This document shows positions 15,412 through 24,629 of a stretch of 64,000 nucleotides of DNA, one piece after another. Location of the stretch: the NCBI RefSeq assembly GCF_963931295.1, contig NZ_OZ007001.1, positions 1 through 64,000 on the forward strand. Direction: 5' to 3'. Below the pieces are notes generated by a model. That model was given only the letters and a program-made list of their open reading frames with translations, was not told where the DNA came from and did no database searches. The translations under genes and the position numbers were made by a program. The stretch's first letter is position 1. Each line of letters starts with the position of its first letter. This DNA is from an uncultured Mailhella sp. (lineage in GTDB: Bacteria > Desulfobacterota > Desulfovibrionia > Desulfovibrionales > Desulfovibrionaceae).

Positions 15412-16188
15412 TTATTCTTCCCAGGCCTTTCCCAGATCTTCGGCAATGACTGTGGGCTGAATGGCTTCCGCCCTGGCTTCTTCCAGCGTAGCTTCTCCGC
15501 TCAGAACAAGAATGAAGTCGATGCCTGCATTTTCTGCCAGCTTCTTGTCCGTGCTGAGGCGGTCGCCTGCCATGACCATGTCTTCCCGCCGGTATTTTTT
15601 CAGAAGAGGCTGCAGCACCGTGGGGTCGGGCTTGCCGAAAATATGCTGAGGCTCGCGGCCTGTCGCTACCTTGTAAAGCGCAAGCATGCTGCCCACGTCG
15701 GGCAGAGGGCCCTCCGGAGAGGGGCAGACCTTGTCGGGATGAGTGGCCAGAAAGAGCACTTCCGGATGATTTTCCAGAAGCAGGGCGGAGCGGGACAGCT
15801 TTTCGTAGGTCAGCTCCGTATCATAGGCCAGTATGACGGCCTGCGCGCCTTCTTCCTGCTGCTTCAGTTCCGGCATGCGGGAAGCAAGATCGCGGCAGAA
15901 GTCACGGTTGCCCACAATATACGCCGTATGTATGTTGTTTTCCTTCAGAAAATCCACCAGCGGCGTGGTGGGGGAAAGTATGAGATCGAGCGTAGCGGGA
16001 ATGCCCATGCCGTTCAGCTTCTTTACGTATGTGTCCGGAGCCTTGGACGTGTTGTTGCTCAGAAAATGAAAATCCAGCTTTCCCCAGTTGTTCTTGATGA
16101 AATCCACTGCTCCGGGAATGGGAATATTCCCGAGATAGACGGTGCCGTCCATGTCCAGAACGACGCAGCGCTTTTCCGATATCTTCAT
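15412..16188 (-). CDS. HAD-IIA family sugar-phosphate phosphatase (NagD-like)
   Basis: 258 residues. HAD motif I CVVLDMDGTVYLGN with the nucleophile and acid Asp, motif II HFLSNNTSKAP, motif III lysine in FGKPDPTVLQPLL, motif IV MVMAGDRLSTDKKLAENAGI. The cap insertion and GxxY/GNIPIPGA pattern are those of the NagD/AraL/4-nitrophenylphosphatase group. Divergent from glpA, so a role in phosphoglycerol or sugar phosphate removal is possible (phosphoglycolate/G3P phosphatases are in this group), but this is only context. Confidence 0.85.
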   Translation of the reverse strand: MKISEKRCVVLDMDGTVYLGNIPIPGAVDFIKNNWGKLDFHFLSNNTSKAPDTYVKKLNGMGIPATLDLILSPTTPLVDFLKENNIHTAYIVGNRDFCRDLASRMPELKQQEEGAQAVILAYDTELTYEKLSRSALLLENHPEVLFLATHPDKVCPSPEGPLPDVGSMLALYKVATGREPQHIFGKPDPTVLQPLLKKYRREDMVMAGDRLSTDKKLAENAGIDFILVLSGEATLEEARAEAIQPTVIAEDLGKAWEE

Positions 16189-16328
16189 AATGTCTTGTAC
16201 TCCTGCGAAAATATTGTCGCTGCCTCACGATATACTTTTTCCAGACCTCACGGCAAGGGAAAACACGTTGCGGAATTCATTTTTCAACCCTTTGGGCTCA
16301 TTGACTTTTTTATACGTCTTGACGCCGT

Positions 16329-16348
16329 TGATTTAAGAGGTTAAATCA
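16329..16348. promoter_or_regulatory. Perfect 20-base palindrome between HAD gene and glpA
   Basis: TGATTTAA-GAGG-TTAAATCA lies in the 247-base divergent region, about 90 bases before glpA. A perfect 8+8 palindrome is a good candidate operator for the glp operon and/or the HAD gene. The regulator is unknown; it could be Crp/Fnr-like or a GlpR-type protein. Confidence 0.55.
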
Positions 16349-16435
16349 GAAATAATTTTCGTATTATGGTAATTTGTCTCGGATCTTTTTTCGGAAATGA
16401 AAATTTTTCTCAGGCAAAAGGGCAAGGGAGGCTGT

Positions 16436-18046
16436 GTGAAACACACGACTGTAGTCATCATCGGCGGCGGCGCTACGGGCATAGGCATTCTGCGAGACCT
16501 CAGTATGCGCGGAGTCAAGGCAGTGCTGCTGGAACAGGGCGGTATTGCTTCTGGTGCAAGTTCCCGCTTCCACGGCCTGCTGCACAGCGGCGGCCGTTAT
16601 GCGGTAAAGGACAATGAGGCGGCCAAGGAATGCATTGAAGAAAACATGATTCTGCGCCGCATCGGTCGCGAATGCGTGGAAGAGTCCGAAGGTTTCTTCG
16701 TCCTCAGCCAGCAGGATGATCCCGCGTATGAAAAGCCCTGGGTCGAAGCCTGCGCCAAGGCCGGCATCAAGGCCGACCCCGTGGACGTCAAGGAAGCGCT
16801 CAGACTCGAACCGAATCTCGATCCCGGCATCAAGGCCGTGTACCGCGTGCCCGATTCCAGCGTGGACGGATTCCGCCTGGTGTGGCACAACGCCATGTCC
16901 GCCAGACGCTACGGCGGCGAAATGCTGACACATCATGAGGTCTTCGCCATTGACCAGGAAGGCGGCAAAGTGAAGGGCGTGCGCGCCAGAAACCTCGTCA
17001 CCGGCGAAGAGATCTGCATTTCCTGCGACATCGTGGTCAACGCCGCCGGCTCCTGGGCTGGCAAGATCGCGGAACTCGTGGGACTGGAAGTAGGCGTGCA
17101 GCCCGACCGCGGCACGCTGGTGGCGTTCAACCACCGCTTTACGTCCCGCGTGGTCAACCGTCTGCATATGAGCTCCGACGGCGACATCTTCGTGCCGCAC
17201 GGTTCCATCACCATTCTCGGCACGACGTCATTCCATGCCGATCGCCCCGATGCTCATGAAGCTCCCACCGCCGACGTGCTCAAGCTCCTTGACATCGGCG
17301 AAGTGCTCATTCCCAATCTGCGCAGCTATCGCATTCTGCGAGCCTTTGCCGGAACGCGTCCTCTCTACGTAGCCAAGGGCAGCGCGGAAGGTCGCGCCGC
17401 AAGCCGCGGCTTCCATATTTCCGATCATTCGGAAGATGGACTGGACGGCATGTTCTCCATCTTCGGCGGCAAGTTCACCACGTATCGTCTGATGGCCGAA
17501 AAGCTCTGCGATCTGGTCTGCGCCAAGCTCGGCGTGAATGCCGAGTGCCGCACCGCCATCGAGCCTCTTATCGCCGATCCTTCTCCCGCCATGCTGAACA
17601 AGGCCGCCAAGTACTTCCCCGTTCACAGCGTCCCGCTGGTGGCGAACCGTCTGGGCGACGCCTTCCCCATTGTTGTGGAAAAGGCCGCCGCCATGAAGAG
17701 CAATCCCTTGCTCTGCGAATGCGAAATGGTCACCCGTGCGGAAATCGAATACGTGGCGTCAGATCCTTCCAGTCAGTCCATGACGGACGTGCGTCTGCGC
17801 ACCCGTCTGGGCATGGGCACCTGCCAGGGCACGTACTGCTCGCTGCGCACCATCGGAGCGCTGACCGAATGTCGGGTTCCTTTCCCGCTGTCGCCTTCCG
17901 ACAACCTGCGCGAATTCCTCCAGGAGCGCTGGAAGGGCCTCCGGCCTGCCCTTTGGGGACTGCAGGCCAGAGAAATGGAACTCGGGCGCGCCGTGTACGC
18001 CGCCACGCTGAACATCGACGGAGCGAAAGATGAACAGAAAATCTGA
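16436..18046 (+). CDS. glpA: Anaerobic glycerol-3-phosphate dehydrogenase subunit A
   Basis: 536 residues from GTG 16436, which has AAGGGAG 5 bases upstream; the open frame reaches 16397 but no ribosome site is seen there. FAD-binding N-terminus VVIIGGGATGIGILRDL, substrate-binding motifs SRFHGLLHSGGRYAVKD, and a C-terminal BFD-like [2Fe-2S] domain with Cys at LLCECEMV and GMGTCQGTYCS. GlpA oxidises sn-glycerol-3-phosphate to DHAP and passes electrons to GlpBC and quinones. First gene of glpABC, overlapping glpB by 17 bases. Confidence 0.93.
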   Translation: MKHTTVVIIGGGATGIGILRDLSMRGVKAVLLEQGGIASGASSRFHGLLHSGGRYAVKDNEAAKECIEENMILRRIGRECVEESEGFFVLSQQDDPAYEKPWVEACAKAGIKADPVDVKEALRLEPNLDPGIKAVYRVPDSSVDGFRLVWHNAMSARRYGGEMLTHHEVFAIDQEGGKVKGVRARNLVTGEEICISCDIVVNAAGSWAGKIAELVGLEVGVQPDRGTLVAFNHRFTSRVVNRLHMSSDGDIFVPHGSITILGTTSFHADRPDAHEAPTADVLKLLDIGEVLIPNLRSYRILRAFAGTRPLYVAKGSAEGRAASRGFHISDHSEDGLDGMFSIFGGKFTTYRLMAEKLCDLVCAKLGVNAECRTAIEPLIADPSPAMLNKAAKYFPVHSVPLVANRLGDAFPIVVEKAAAMKSNPLLCECEMVTRAEIEYVASDPSSQSMTDVRLRTRLGMGTCQGTYCSLRTIGALTECRVPFPLSPSDNLREFLQERWKGLRPALWGLQAREMELGRAVYAATLNIDGAKDEQKI

Positions 18047-19289
18047 CATTGTTGTAGTCGGTTCCGGCATTGCCGGCATGACCGCGGCCCTTACCGCGGC
18101 TCAGAGCGGCAAGAGCGTGACGTTGCTCACCTACGGTGCAGGAACCCTGGCCATAAGCAGCGGATGCATTGATGTCCTCGGCTATCAGAACGGTGTGCGC
18201 GTGACCGATCCCTTTGAAGCCATGGCCTCGCTGCCTGCCGAGCATCCGTACAGTCTGATCGGCGGAGCCGAGACGGTGCGCGAAGCGCTCGACTGGCTGA
18301 AGGGCGTGTGCCGGAAGGGCGGCATCGACATGGCTCATGCGGCGGAGGAGGGCAATCATCGCCTCGTTACCGTCATGGGAACCCTGAAGCCCAGCTACCT
18401 CTGCCCCGACAGCTTCAATCCCGACTGCCTCAAGGACGTGCATCGCGCCGCCGTGGTGACGGTGGAAAACATGAAGGACGTGCATCCCGGCCTGATTATC
18501 GAGCAGCTCCATCGATATAAGGAATTCGCCGGTAAGGAATTCATGGAAGCCGTGCTTCCCTGTCCCATCGAGCATGCGCACCGCAACATCACGCCTCTCG
18601 ACATCGCCCGTCATGTGGAAACGCCGGAAGGCATGAAATGGCTCGAAAAAAGTCTGGCTCCGTATGCCAAGCTGTATCCTGTGCTGCTGCTGCCTCCGAT
18701 TTGCGGCATGAAGCACAGTCAGCAGATATGGAATCAGCTCTGCTCGGCCCTGAAGGTCAAAATTGTGGAAATGGTGTCCATTCCTCCCGGCGTGGCCGGA
18801 CTCCGCATGCGCGAGGTGTTCAAAAAAGCGCTGAATGCAGCCGGCGTCTATATGGTGGAGAGCGCCGAAGTCGTTCGGGCCGAAGTGGAGGAGGGCGTCT
18901 GCAAGGCGGTGTACTCTCTGACGGCCAATGGAGAATGCGGCTGGGATGCCGACGAATTCATCATCGCCACGGGCGGTCTTTTGAGCGGCGGCATTGAAAC
19001 GGCTCCGGGCAAGGCCTGGGAAAGCATTTTCCGTCTGCCTCTGGAGGCCCCGGCCGACACCGAGGCCTGGTCGTCTCCCGATATCTTTGGTTCAAGCTTT
19101 TTCGCCAGCATGGGCGTCAAGGTCAACAGCGATCTGAAACCCCTGGATGCCGAAGGCAATGTGGCGCTTTCCAATGTGCGCTTTGCCGGACGCGTTCTGG
19201 GCGGCTATGATTTTGCCGCTGAAAAATGCGGTCAGGGTGTGGCGCTCGCCACAGGCAGGTACGCTGGTATGCTGGCAGGAAAGGAGTAG
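18030..19289 (+). CDS. glpB: Anaerobic glycerol-3-phosphate dehydrogenase subunit B
   Basis: 419 residues. N-terminal dinucleotide-binding motif DIVVVGSGIAGMTAALTAAQ, then SGCIDVLGY, and a C-terminal GRVLGGYDFAAEKCGQGVAL that fits the GlpB flavoprotein. GlpB bridges GlpA and GlpC in the membrane-associated complex. Overlaps glpA; glpC starts 4 bases after its stop. Confidence 0.9.
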   Translation: MNRKSDIVVVGSGIAGMTAALTAAQSGKSVTLLTYGAGTLAISSGCIDVLGYQNGVRVTDPFEAMASLPAEHPYSLIGGAETVREALDWLKGVCRKGGIDMAHAAEEGNHRLVTVMGTLKPSYLCPDSFNPDCLKDVHRAAVVTVENMKDVHPGLIIEQLHRYKEFAGKEFMEAVLPCPIEHAHRNITPLDIARHVETPEGMKWLEKSLAPYAKLYPVLLLPPICGMKHSQQIWNQLCSALKVKIVEMVSIPPGVAGLRMREVFKKALNAAGVYMVESAEVVRAEVEEGVCKAVYSLTANGECGWDADEFIIATGGLLSGGIETAPGKAWESIFRLPLEAPADTEAWSSPDIFGSSFFASMGVKVNSDLKPLDAEGNVALSNVRFAGRVLGGYDFAAEKCGQGVALATGRYAGMLAGKE

Positions 19290-19292
19290 GAC

Positions 19293-20501
19293 ATGAAGCG
19301 CCATATCAATCCCGATAAATGCGTTGCCTGCTCCACCTGTGTGGTGCAGTGCCCTGTTGCCGAAGTGACGTCGAAGTTTCTTGGTCCCCGCATGCTGGGA
19401 CCGGCTTCGGAACGCTTCCGTATGTTGAACAATGGTGAAGATGATTCGCTCAGTTACTGCGCGAACTGCAAGAACTGCGATATTTCCTGTCCGCAGGGCG
19501 TGGAGGTTTCCAATATCAATATGCTTGCCCGCGCGGAATACTGCAGGGAACATCGTCCCTCGTTCCGCGACTGGATTCTGGCTCACGGTGAGCTGGAAGC
19601 CAAACTCGTCAGCTATTTTCCCACGTTTCTTGTGAACTTCGGCATGGCCAACCCCATCAGCAAGCAGATTCTCGACATGGTCGGCGTAAGCAAAAAGGCC
19701 GATCTGCCTAAATTTGCGTCCAAGCAGTTCCCGGCCATGTTCAAGGAATACAAGCAGCCCGACAACCTCACCAAGCGTGTGGTATTCTATCCGGGATGCT
19801 TCATCAAGGCCTATGCTCCTCAGACGGGCATGGATCTTGTTTGGCTTCTCAATCAGGCTGGCTACCGTGTTGAGTCTCCAGAAGTGTTCTGCTGCTGCGG
19901 AACGCCTCTGTACACCAACGGTTTTGAGGCCGACGCCAGAAAAAACGCCATCAAGAACCTTGAGGAACTCGCGGCCTGGCGCAAGGCCGGCATTCCCGTG
20001 CTGTCTCTCTGCCCGAGCTGTCAGCTTATGTTCAAGTCCGAAATTCCTGCATTCTTCCCGGATCTTGCCGAAAAGATGGAATCCACGGCGCTCGACGACG
20101 CCATGGAATTCATTCTTGGCTGCATCGAACGCGGAGAGCTGGACCTTTCGGGAGCGGACACCACGCCGCTTGACGTCATCTATCATGCTCCCTGTCACCT
20201 GCGGGCGCAAGGCATCGGCTTCCCGGGGCTCGACATTCTGCGTCTGCTTCCCGGCGTTCATGCCGTCAACGCTGATGCAGGCTGCTGCGGCATCTCCGGC
20301 AGCTATGGTTTCAAAAAGGAAAAGTACGACATCGGCATGGCCATCGGCTCCAAACTTTTTGAAACCATCAAGGACAGCGGCATTCGCCAGGTCGCAACGG
20401 AATGTGGCACCTGCAAAGTGCAGATCATACATGGCACGGGCAATCCCTGCGACCATCCATTGACCATCCTGCGCCGTCGACTGGAAAAAAAAGTCAAGTA
20501 A
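19293..20501 (+). CDS. glpC: Anaerobic glycerol-3-phosphate dehydrogenase subunit C
   Basis: 402 residues. Two [4Fe-4S] ferredoxin motifs (CVACSTCVVQCP; CANCKNCDISCP) are followed by two CCG domains (FYPGCFIKAY, VFCCCGTPLY; YHAPCHLRAQ, AGCCGISGSYG). GlpC carries electrons from GlpAB to the quinone pool. A strong terminator follows directly, so the operon is three genes. Confidence 0.93.
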   Translation: MKRHINPDKCVACSTCVVQCPVAEVTSKFLGPRMLGPASERFRMLNNGEDDSLSYCANCKNCDISCPQGVEVSNINMLARAEYCREHRPSFRDWILAHGELEAKLVSYFPTFLVNFGMANPISKQILDMVGVSKKADLPKFASKQFPAMFKEYKQPDNLTKRVVFYPGCFIKAYAPQTGMDLVWLLNQAGYRVESPEVFCCCGTPLYTNGFEADARKNAIKNLEELAAWRKAGIPVLSLCPSCQLMFKSEIPAFFPDLAEKMESTALDDAMEFILGCIERGELDLSGADTTPLDVIYHAPCHLRAQGIGFPGLDILRLLPGVHAVNADAGCCGISGSYGFKKEKYDIGMAIGSKLFETIKDSGIRQVATECGTCKVQIIHGTGNPCDHPLTILRRRLEKKVK

Positions 20502-20522
20502 TGATTAAAAAATGACGATCAA

Positions 20523-20557
20523 AATCCGTCCTTCGCGACCCGAGGGACGGATTTTTT
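20523..20557 (+). terminator. Terminator of glpABC
   Basis: AATCCGTCC / GGACGGATT stem (20523-20531 with 20545-20553) followed by a T-run. Confidence 0.85.
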
Positions 20558-20643
20558 ATTTTCGGGCCGCAAATAGCCTCCTGCGCGTTTTTTAATTTTT
20601 TCATGCCTGAAATGTCAGGCTCAAACTTTTTTTTAAAGATTTT

Positions 20644-20970
20644 TCACAGCAAAAATCTCCAATTGCAGATATATTTACGATAATCGTTCAAAATTTTGTA
20701 TTTAGTATAGTCTTTTCGCTCAGCATGGTTGTATGGAAAGGGCCTTATCGTGATGTGTCCAGCTTGAGGTGGACTTTCTGCCATCCTTAATAAATCCAAC
20801 TTTCGCGCTTGAGTCTTCCTTCGATATATCCATTTCAAAACTTCAATCAGCGCACCGTTAAAATTCCAAAAAACATCTGAGGGAATAACGTCAAAATCAG
20901 AAGAGAAGGGGAGGGCAGTAGGAATTTTCCATTCCTGGTGAGGAAGGGCAACGAGAGCTGAGGAGTCCAT
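20644..20970 (-). CDS. Uncertain 108-residue hypothetical protein
   Basis: The longest frame of the decayed tract. It encodes DVFWNFNGALIEVLKWIYRR and KILNDYRKYICNWRFLL. I do not recognise a family. The start (ATG 20970) has no good ribosome site and the protein has no clear signal peptide or membrane helix. It may be a remnant or a chance frame. Confidence 0.2.
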   Translation of the reverse strand: MDSSALVALPHQEWKIPTALPFSSDFDVIPSDVFWNFNGALIEVLKWIYRRKTQARKLDLLRMAESPPQAGHITIRPFPYNHAERKDYTKYKILNDYRKYICNWRFLL

Positions 20971-20984
20971 GACTTTTCTACAGG

Positions 20985-21040
20985 CTTTCCAGCATGGAAG
21001 TGACAGGCGACCTCGTCATGGGATTGCAGGCAGGGGCGAT
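20985..21040 (+). pseudogene. Fragment resembling the PNPOx-like gene at 12599
   Basis: From ATG 20994 the reading is SMEVTGDLVMGLQAGAIL then a stop. The intact flavoprotein has SMEVAGDIVTGPQVGACE at the equivalent place, and the DNA is similar across about 45 bases. Only this short core remains. It is too short for certainty but the match is in frame and includes an identical GD-V-G-Q-GA spacing. Confidence 0.55.
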
Positions 21041-21849
21041 ACTCTAGAAGGGAGTCCTTGAACTTTAGCCTGACGGAAAAGGCTAGGTCGTCGAGCGATT
21101 TTTTACGGAGCTACAACTGGGGGCTGGAGAGCTATTTCAAAACAGGGAGACGAGCTGTACGGTCCACCATGGGCGGTCGATCTGGTGGTGCGTTGCCTTT
21201 GGGGGTCGGGCAAAATGCCTTTATCGGGAATCTAAGCGTCGGTACACTTTGAAATCACTTCCGAATGGGAGCATTCAAGGCTAGGCAACAGACTTTCTGG
21301 TTGAAGAATCAGGCTTCGGGGAAAGGCGAGAAGAGGGGCCCTTTTGGTTTGATATTTTTTGTGCGTTGATATATTTATATTTTGTGTTTGAAAAGTTTAC
21401 ATAATTTACATTATGAGACAAATAAAATAATTAATTATCCGCATTGAGATAATTCCTATTAGGAAACATTCTCATTTTTCTATAGGAACTCTTTAAAAAG
21501 AAAGTCTTCATAGGAGCCCATTTCCGCCTCGAAAATAAAAAAAACGACTTCCAATTATCAGGAAAGCCGGTTTTTACTCCCTAAGCTCGTTGTTTGTTGG
21601 ACCTGAGTTCGACATCGAAAATTTGGACTTTAGTTTCCGATTCTGCCTGCCTTGCTTTGACCTGATAAGCTTTTGACTCAGACCTGTTGTCCTAATCTCT
21701 CGTCGTTCACAATGCGCAGCACCCTCCAGCCGTAGGATGTAGGTCTCCGCCAGCAGATCTTCATTTTCTCCCTCCGCCTTCGCTGTAGAGCCTCCCTGCC
21801 CGGCACTCCCCTACTCTCTCGGAAAATTCCTGCTGTGAATTCCGCTGCC

Positions 21850-21926
21850 TTTGTCTGACGGCTTTCAATCGACGCCGTCGGACTGTCCGTGCGGTGTGTG
21901 GAGAAATCTGTGCGGATGGTATTCAT
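21850..21926 (-). pseudogene. Fragment resembling the 5' end of the PHP gene at 14087
   Basis: On the minus strand the frame starts MNTIRTDFSTHRTDSPTAS; the intact gene starts MNIIRIDLHTHS and, after ASDG, TDSPTE. The first 21 bases differ at only two positions and the DNA realigns at GGACAGTCCGAC after a 15-base gap. The remainder of the frame (to 21678) no longer matches. This indicates a duplicated and decayed copy. Confidence 0.6.
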
Positions 21927-22528
21927 TAAATTTCAAAGATCCCGCACAGGCTTCACCATTTTTGATTTTGGAAACCTATCCGGGGCGGTGGTAAGCCGGA
22001 TGTCGAGATGATACAGATTCTAACCAGCCTCGATTTATAACATTTTTCACTTTACGACCGCTCTATTGATTACTGGACGAACCAGAATAGTTCCGCGGAG
22101 ATATTTGCCCGTGATCCAAGCGGCGTCCACAGCCCGGCACCGACGGACGGCATTTTCTCGTCTGGAGCGAACCATCCGCTGCATTCTGAAAAAGGGAGCC
22201 TGCGACGAGAAACGCCCCGCTTCCAGATCAATAACTTTGAAATCCTCGCGAACAATCTTGGCTTTCACTTGTACTATCGACGTATGTTTAATTTTAAAGT
22301 GATACTTCAGATGAATTCCTAAAATAAACGTATCCTTATGTAATTACTTATCATTATGATCATTATAAAAATCTTTCGTTGCAGAGACTGCCGAGGGAAT
22401 GACTCTCATGATGAGACTCCCCCGTTCCAGACACCTTCAAACAGACTCCTGTATCTTCGTCAAAATTCATGAACTGCGTATGCCTTCAAAAAATCATGCC
22501 GCCCTGCCCTCTTTGCTCGATTAAAAAA

Positions 22529-22558
22529 TGAACGCCCTGCATTTCCACAGGGCGTTCA
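22529..22558 (-). terminator. Terminator of hydAB
   Basis: TGAACGCCCTG / CAGGGCGTTCA, an 11-base stem with an 8-base loop. The minus strand continues into a T-run (complement of TTAAAAAA). Confidence 0.85.
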
Positions 22559-22582
22559 GCATAAAAGGATGATGCCGTTTTG

Positions 22583-22960
22583 CTAGGCTTCGTAAGGATA
22601 CTTCTTATAGCGGAATTCACCACCGCGAGGTCCAGGGTACTGGCCCTCCTCGTGCAGCTTCCTGACGGCAGCGGACTTATCCGTCCACGTCGTATGCAGA
22701 AGGTGATGAGACTTTTCGCTCAGAGGCTTGTTCAGAAACTTCTTGTAAAGTTCCTGAACTTGTACGTTGTCCTGAGAGGCGCGATGAACAAAGGACTTGT
22801 CTTCGCGGTACACGCTTGCAATACGATCCTGCATATAGTCTTTGATGCTGCGCACACCGGCAATGGCACGACCGGTCCAATGAGCGCCAATAGCCAAACC
22901 GCCGGTGAGGATGCAACAGCCACGCAGGAAACCACGGCGGGTAATGCTCTTAATAGACAT
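22583..22960 (-). CDS. hydB: Periplasmic [FeFe] hydrogenase small subunit
   Basis: 125 residues. A Tat signal (ITRRGFLRGCC followed by a hydrophobic stretch) precedes the mature part with SIKDYMQDRIASVY, SQDNVQVQELYKKFL, SHHLLHTTW, very like HydB of Desulfovibrio vulgaris. The small subunit wraps the catalytic subunit and carries it through the Tat system. Located 9 bases downstream of hydA. Confidence 0.93.
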   Translation of the reverse strand: MSIKSITRRGFLRGCCILTGGLAIGAHWTGRAIAGVRSIKDYMQDRIASVYREDKSFVHRASQDNVQVQELYKKFLNKPLSEKSHHLLHTTWTDKSAAVRKLHEEGQYPGPRGGEFRYKKYPYEA

Positions 22961-22969
22961 GGTATCTCC

Positions 22970-24223
22970 TTATGCCTGCTGATTTTCTTCAAGACGCTGT
23001 CTGTAGCTGGCAAAAAGCTGACCGGTCTTGCGTTCAAACACATCCCACACAGTAGGCATGATGGGCTGACCGCCGCCACAGACACATCCGCCGGGGCAGG
23101 CCATGAATTCAATAAACTGATAGGGGCATTCACCCGCACGAACCTTATTGAGCACGGCGGGGAAATTCTTGGCGCCATGAACCACGGCCACCTTGATTTC
23201 CGTGCCTGCGATATTGATGGTCGCTTCACGGAATCCCTGCATGCCACGCACGGGATAGAAGTCCATCTTGCCGGGCTTTTCGCCGGTCACGGCCTGATAG
23301 GCAAAGCGCAGAGCCGCTTCCATGACGCCGCCGGTCACACCGAAGATGGTAGCGCCGCCGGTGGATTCACCCATAAGGGAGTCCACGCCGCTTTCCGGCA
23401 GATGCGCAAGATCAATGCCCGCCTTCTTTATCATATAGGCGAGTTCGCGGGTATTGATGGTGGCATCGATGTCTCGGGTGCCGCTGGAGTTCAGCTCAGG
23501 ACGCAGACCTTCATACTTCTTAGCCACGCAGGGCATGATGGATACCGTATAGATCTTTTCCTTGTCATAGCCTTTCTGCTCGGCGCCGTACGTCTTGGAC
23601 AACGCGCCGTTCATGCCGACCGGAGACTTGCAGGAGGAAAAATGCGGAAGAAGATCGGGATAATAGGTTTCGCAGTATTTCTGCCAGCCAGGGCAGCAGG
23701 ACGTGAACTGAGGCAGATCCTTCTGAGCCTTGAGACGTTCCACGAATTCGGAAGCCTCTTCCCAGATGGTGACGTCGGCAGTGAATTCGGTGTCCCAGCA
23801 GTGGGCAAAGCCAAGCATCTTGAGGGCGGTAAGCATGCGACCGGTGGTCACGGACCCCACAGGCATGCCGAACGCTTCGCCGAGCGCATAGCGCACGGCA
23901 GGCGCGGGCATGGCGATGCACTTCACGCTCTTGTCGGCAAGCTTCTTTTCCAGTTCGGGCACCCAGGTCTGTTCTTCATAAATAGCGCCTTGGGGGCAAT
24001 GAACAAGGCACTGGCCGCAGTTGATGCAAACTTCGGGATGAGGAATGCTATGCACCTTGCCGGACGCGCCGTAAATGGCGTCCACAGGGCAGTAGCGCTG
24101 GCAGGAATCGCAGCCGATGCACTTTTTAGGATCGATCTGCACAAAAGAAAGCTGGTCCGGGTTGCTCCCAACCGCGGGGACATGCGCTTCGTACTGCACA
24201 TGCTCCATAGTAATACGAGCCAT
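22970..24223 (-). CDS. hydA: Periplasmic [FeFe] hydrogenase large subunit
   Basis: 417 residues. Two [4Fe-4S] motifs ([24 protein letters not shown]) precede the H-cluster domain with L1 [13 protein letters not shown]2 MPCVAKKYE and L3 [16 protein letters not shown]. The lack of its own signal peptide is normal; HydB provides it. The enzyme oxidises or makes H2 in the periplasm and feeds cytochromes c3. First gene of the hydAB operon. Confidence 0.95.
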   Translation of the reverse strand: MARITMEHVQYEAHVPAVGSNPDQLSFVQIDPKKCIGCDSCQRYCPVDAIYGASGKVHSIPHPEVCINCGQCLVHCPQGAIYEEQTWVPELEKKLADKSVKCIAMPAPAVRYALGEAFGMPVGSVTTGRMLTALKMLGFAHCWDTEFTADVTIWEEASEFVERLKAQKDLPQFTSCCPGWQKYCETYYPDLLPHFSSCKSPVGMNGALSKTYGAEQKGYDKEKIYTVSIMPCVAKKYEGLRPELNSSGTRDIDATINTRELAYMIKKAGIDLAHLPESGVDSLMGESTGGATIFGVTGGVMEAALRFAYQAVTGEKPGKMDFYPVRGMQGFREATINIAGTEIKVAVVHGAKNFPAVLNKVRAGECPYQFIEFMACPGGCVCGGGQPIMPTVWDVFERKTGQLFASYRQRLEENQQA

Positions 24224-24579
24224 TCAACTCTCCACAGGTAAAATGTTCGGCCATGAATCCCCCGCATGACATGCGGACAGGTCGGGATACATTGCGTTGT
24301 AATACCCTACCCCATTAAACGGCTCTTGTAAATAATCCGACTGATTTTTCCTTTTGTCAGTGCAGCTTTCTTGATGATTTCACACAATATTTTTCCGATG
24401 TCTGAGGATTTTCTCCTCCGTCCGGGCAAGCTTCGGGAAGGATTCTCCACTGTTTCGACATCGGCGTCGACACATATTCTTCAAATGAGCAACAGTATAT
24501 TGTTTTTACTCCGGGCAAGGAGACAATTGTTCAAAAGGAGTTATCCACAATATTTCCACATCTCACAGCAGAATAAAAA
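24224..24579. other. Upstream region of hydAB
   Basis: No gene seen. It holds the likely hydA promoter near 24304-24332 and, at the right end, the metQ terminator. CCCCGCATGACATGCGGACAGG near 24266 contains a short inverted repeat (CCGCATG / CATGCGG) about 45 bases before hydA that may be regulatory. Confidence 0.4.
24304..24332 (-). promoter_or_regulatory. Candidate hydAB promoter
   Basis: On the minus strand TTTACA is separated by 17 bases from TAGGGT, a moderate sigma-70-type match about 80 bases before the hydA ATG. No sigma-54 GG-N10-GC element is seen. Confidence 0.35.
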
Positions 24580-24605
24580 AAGGCGTCGCAAAAACACGAC
24601 GCCTT
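24580..24605 (-). terminator. Terminator of metNIQ
   Basis: AAGGCGTCG / CGACGCCTT hairpin with an 8-base loop, followed on the minus strand by a T-run. Confidence 0.85.
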
Positions 24606-24629
24606 GCATGAATCGGAAGTCAAAAATTT

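Larger units (their letters stand above)
20560..22528. other. Two-kilobase decayed, gene-poor tract
   Basis: No frame here has both a ribosome site and clear family likeness. Composition is lower in GC than the flanks and changes over short distances. Two pieces resemble intact genes elsewhere in the window (20985-21040 and 21850-21926, listed separately). Frames such as 22047-22268 (minus) and 21058-21252 (plus) look like remnants or chance. The tract is probably a graveyard of inserted or duplicated DNA. Confidence 0.6.

Noticed and set aside
21058..21340. Possible group II intron end (GAGACGAGCTGTACGG-like piece)
   Set aside because: The domain V pairing and a reverse transcriptase are absent.
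22580..24241. A 553-codon forward frame opposite hydAB
   Set aside because: Shadow of the high-GC hydA/hydB genes, which are unmistakable on the minus strand.
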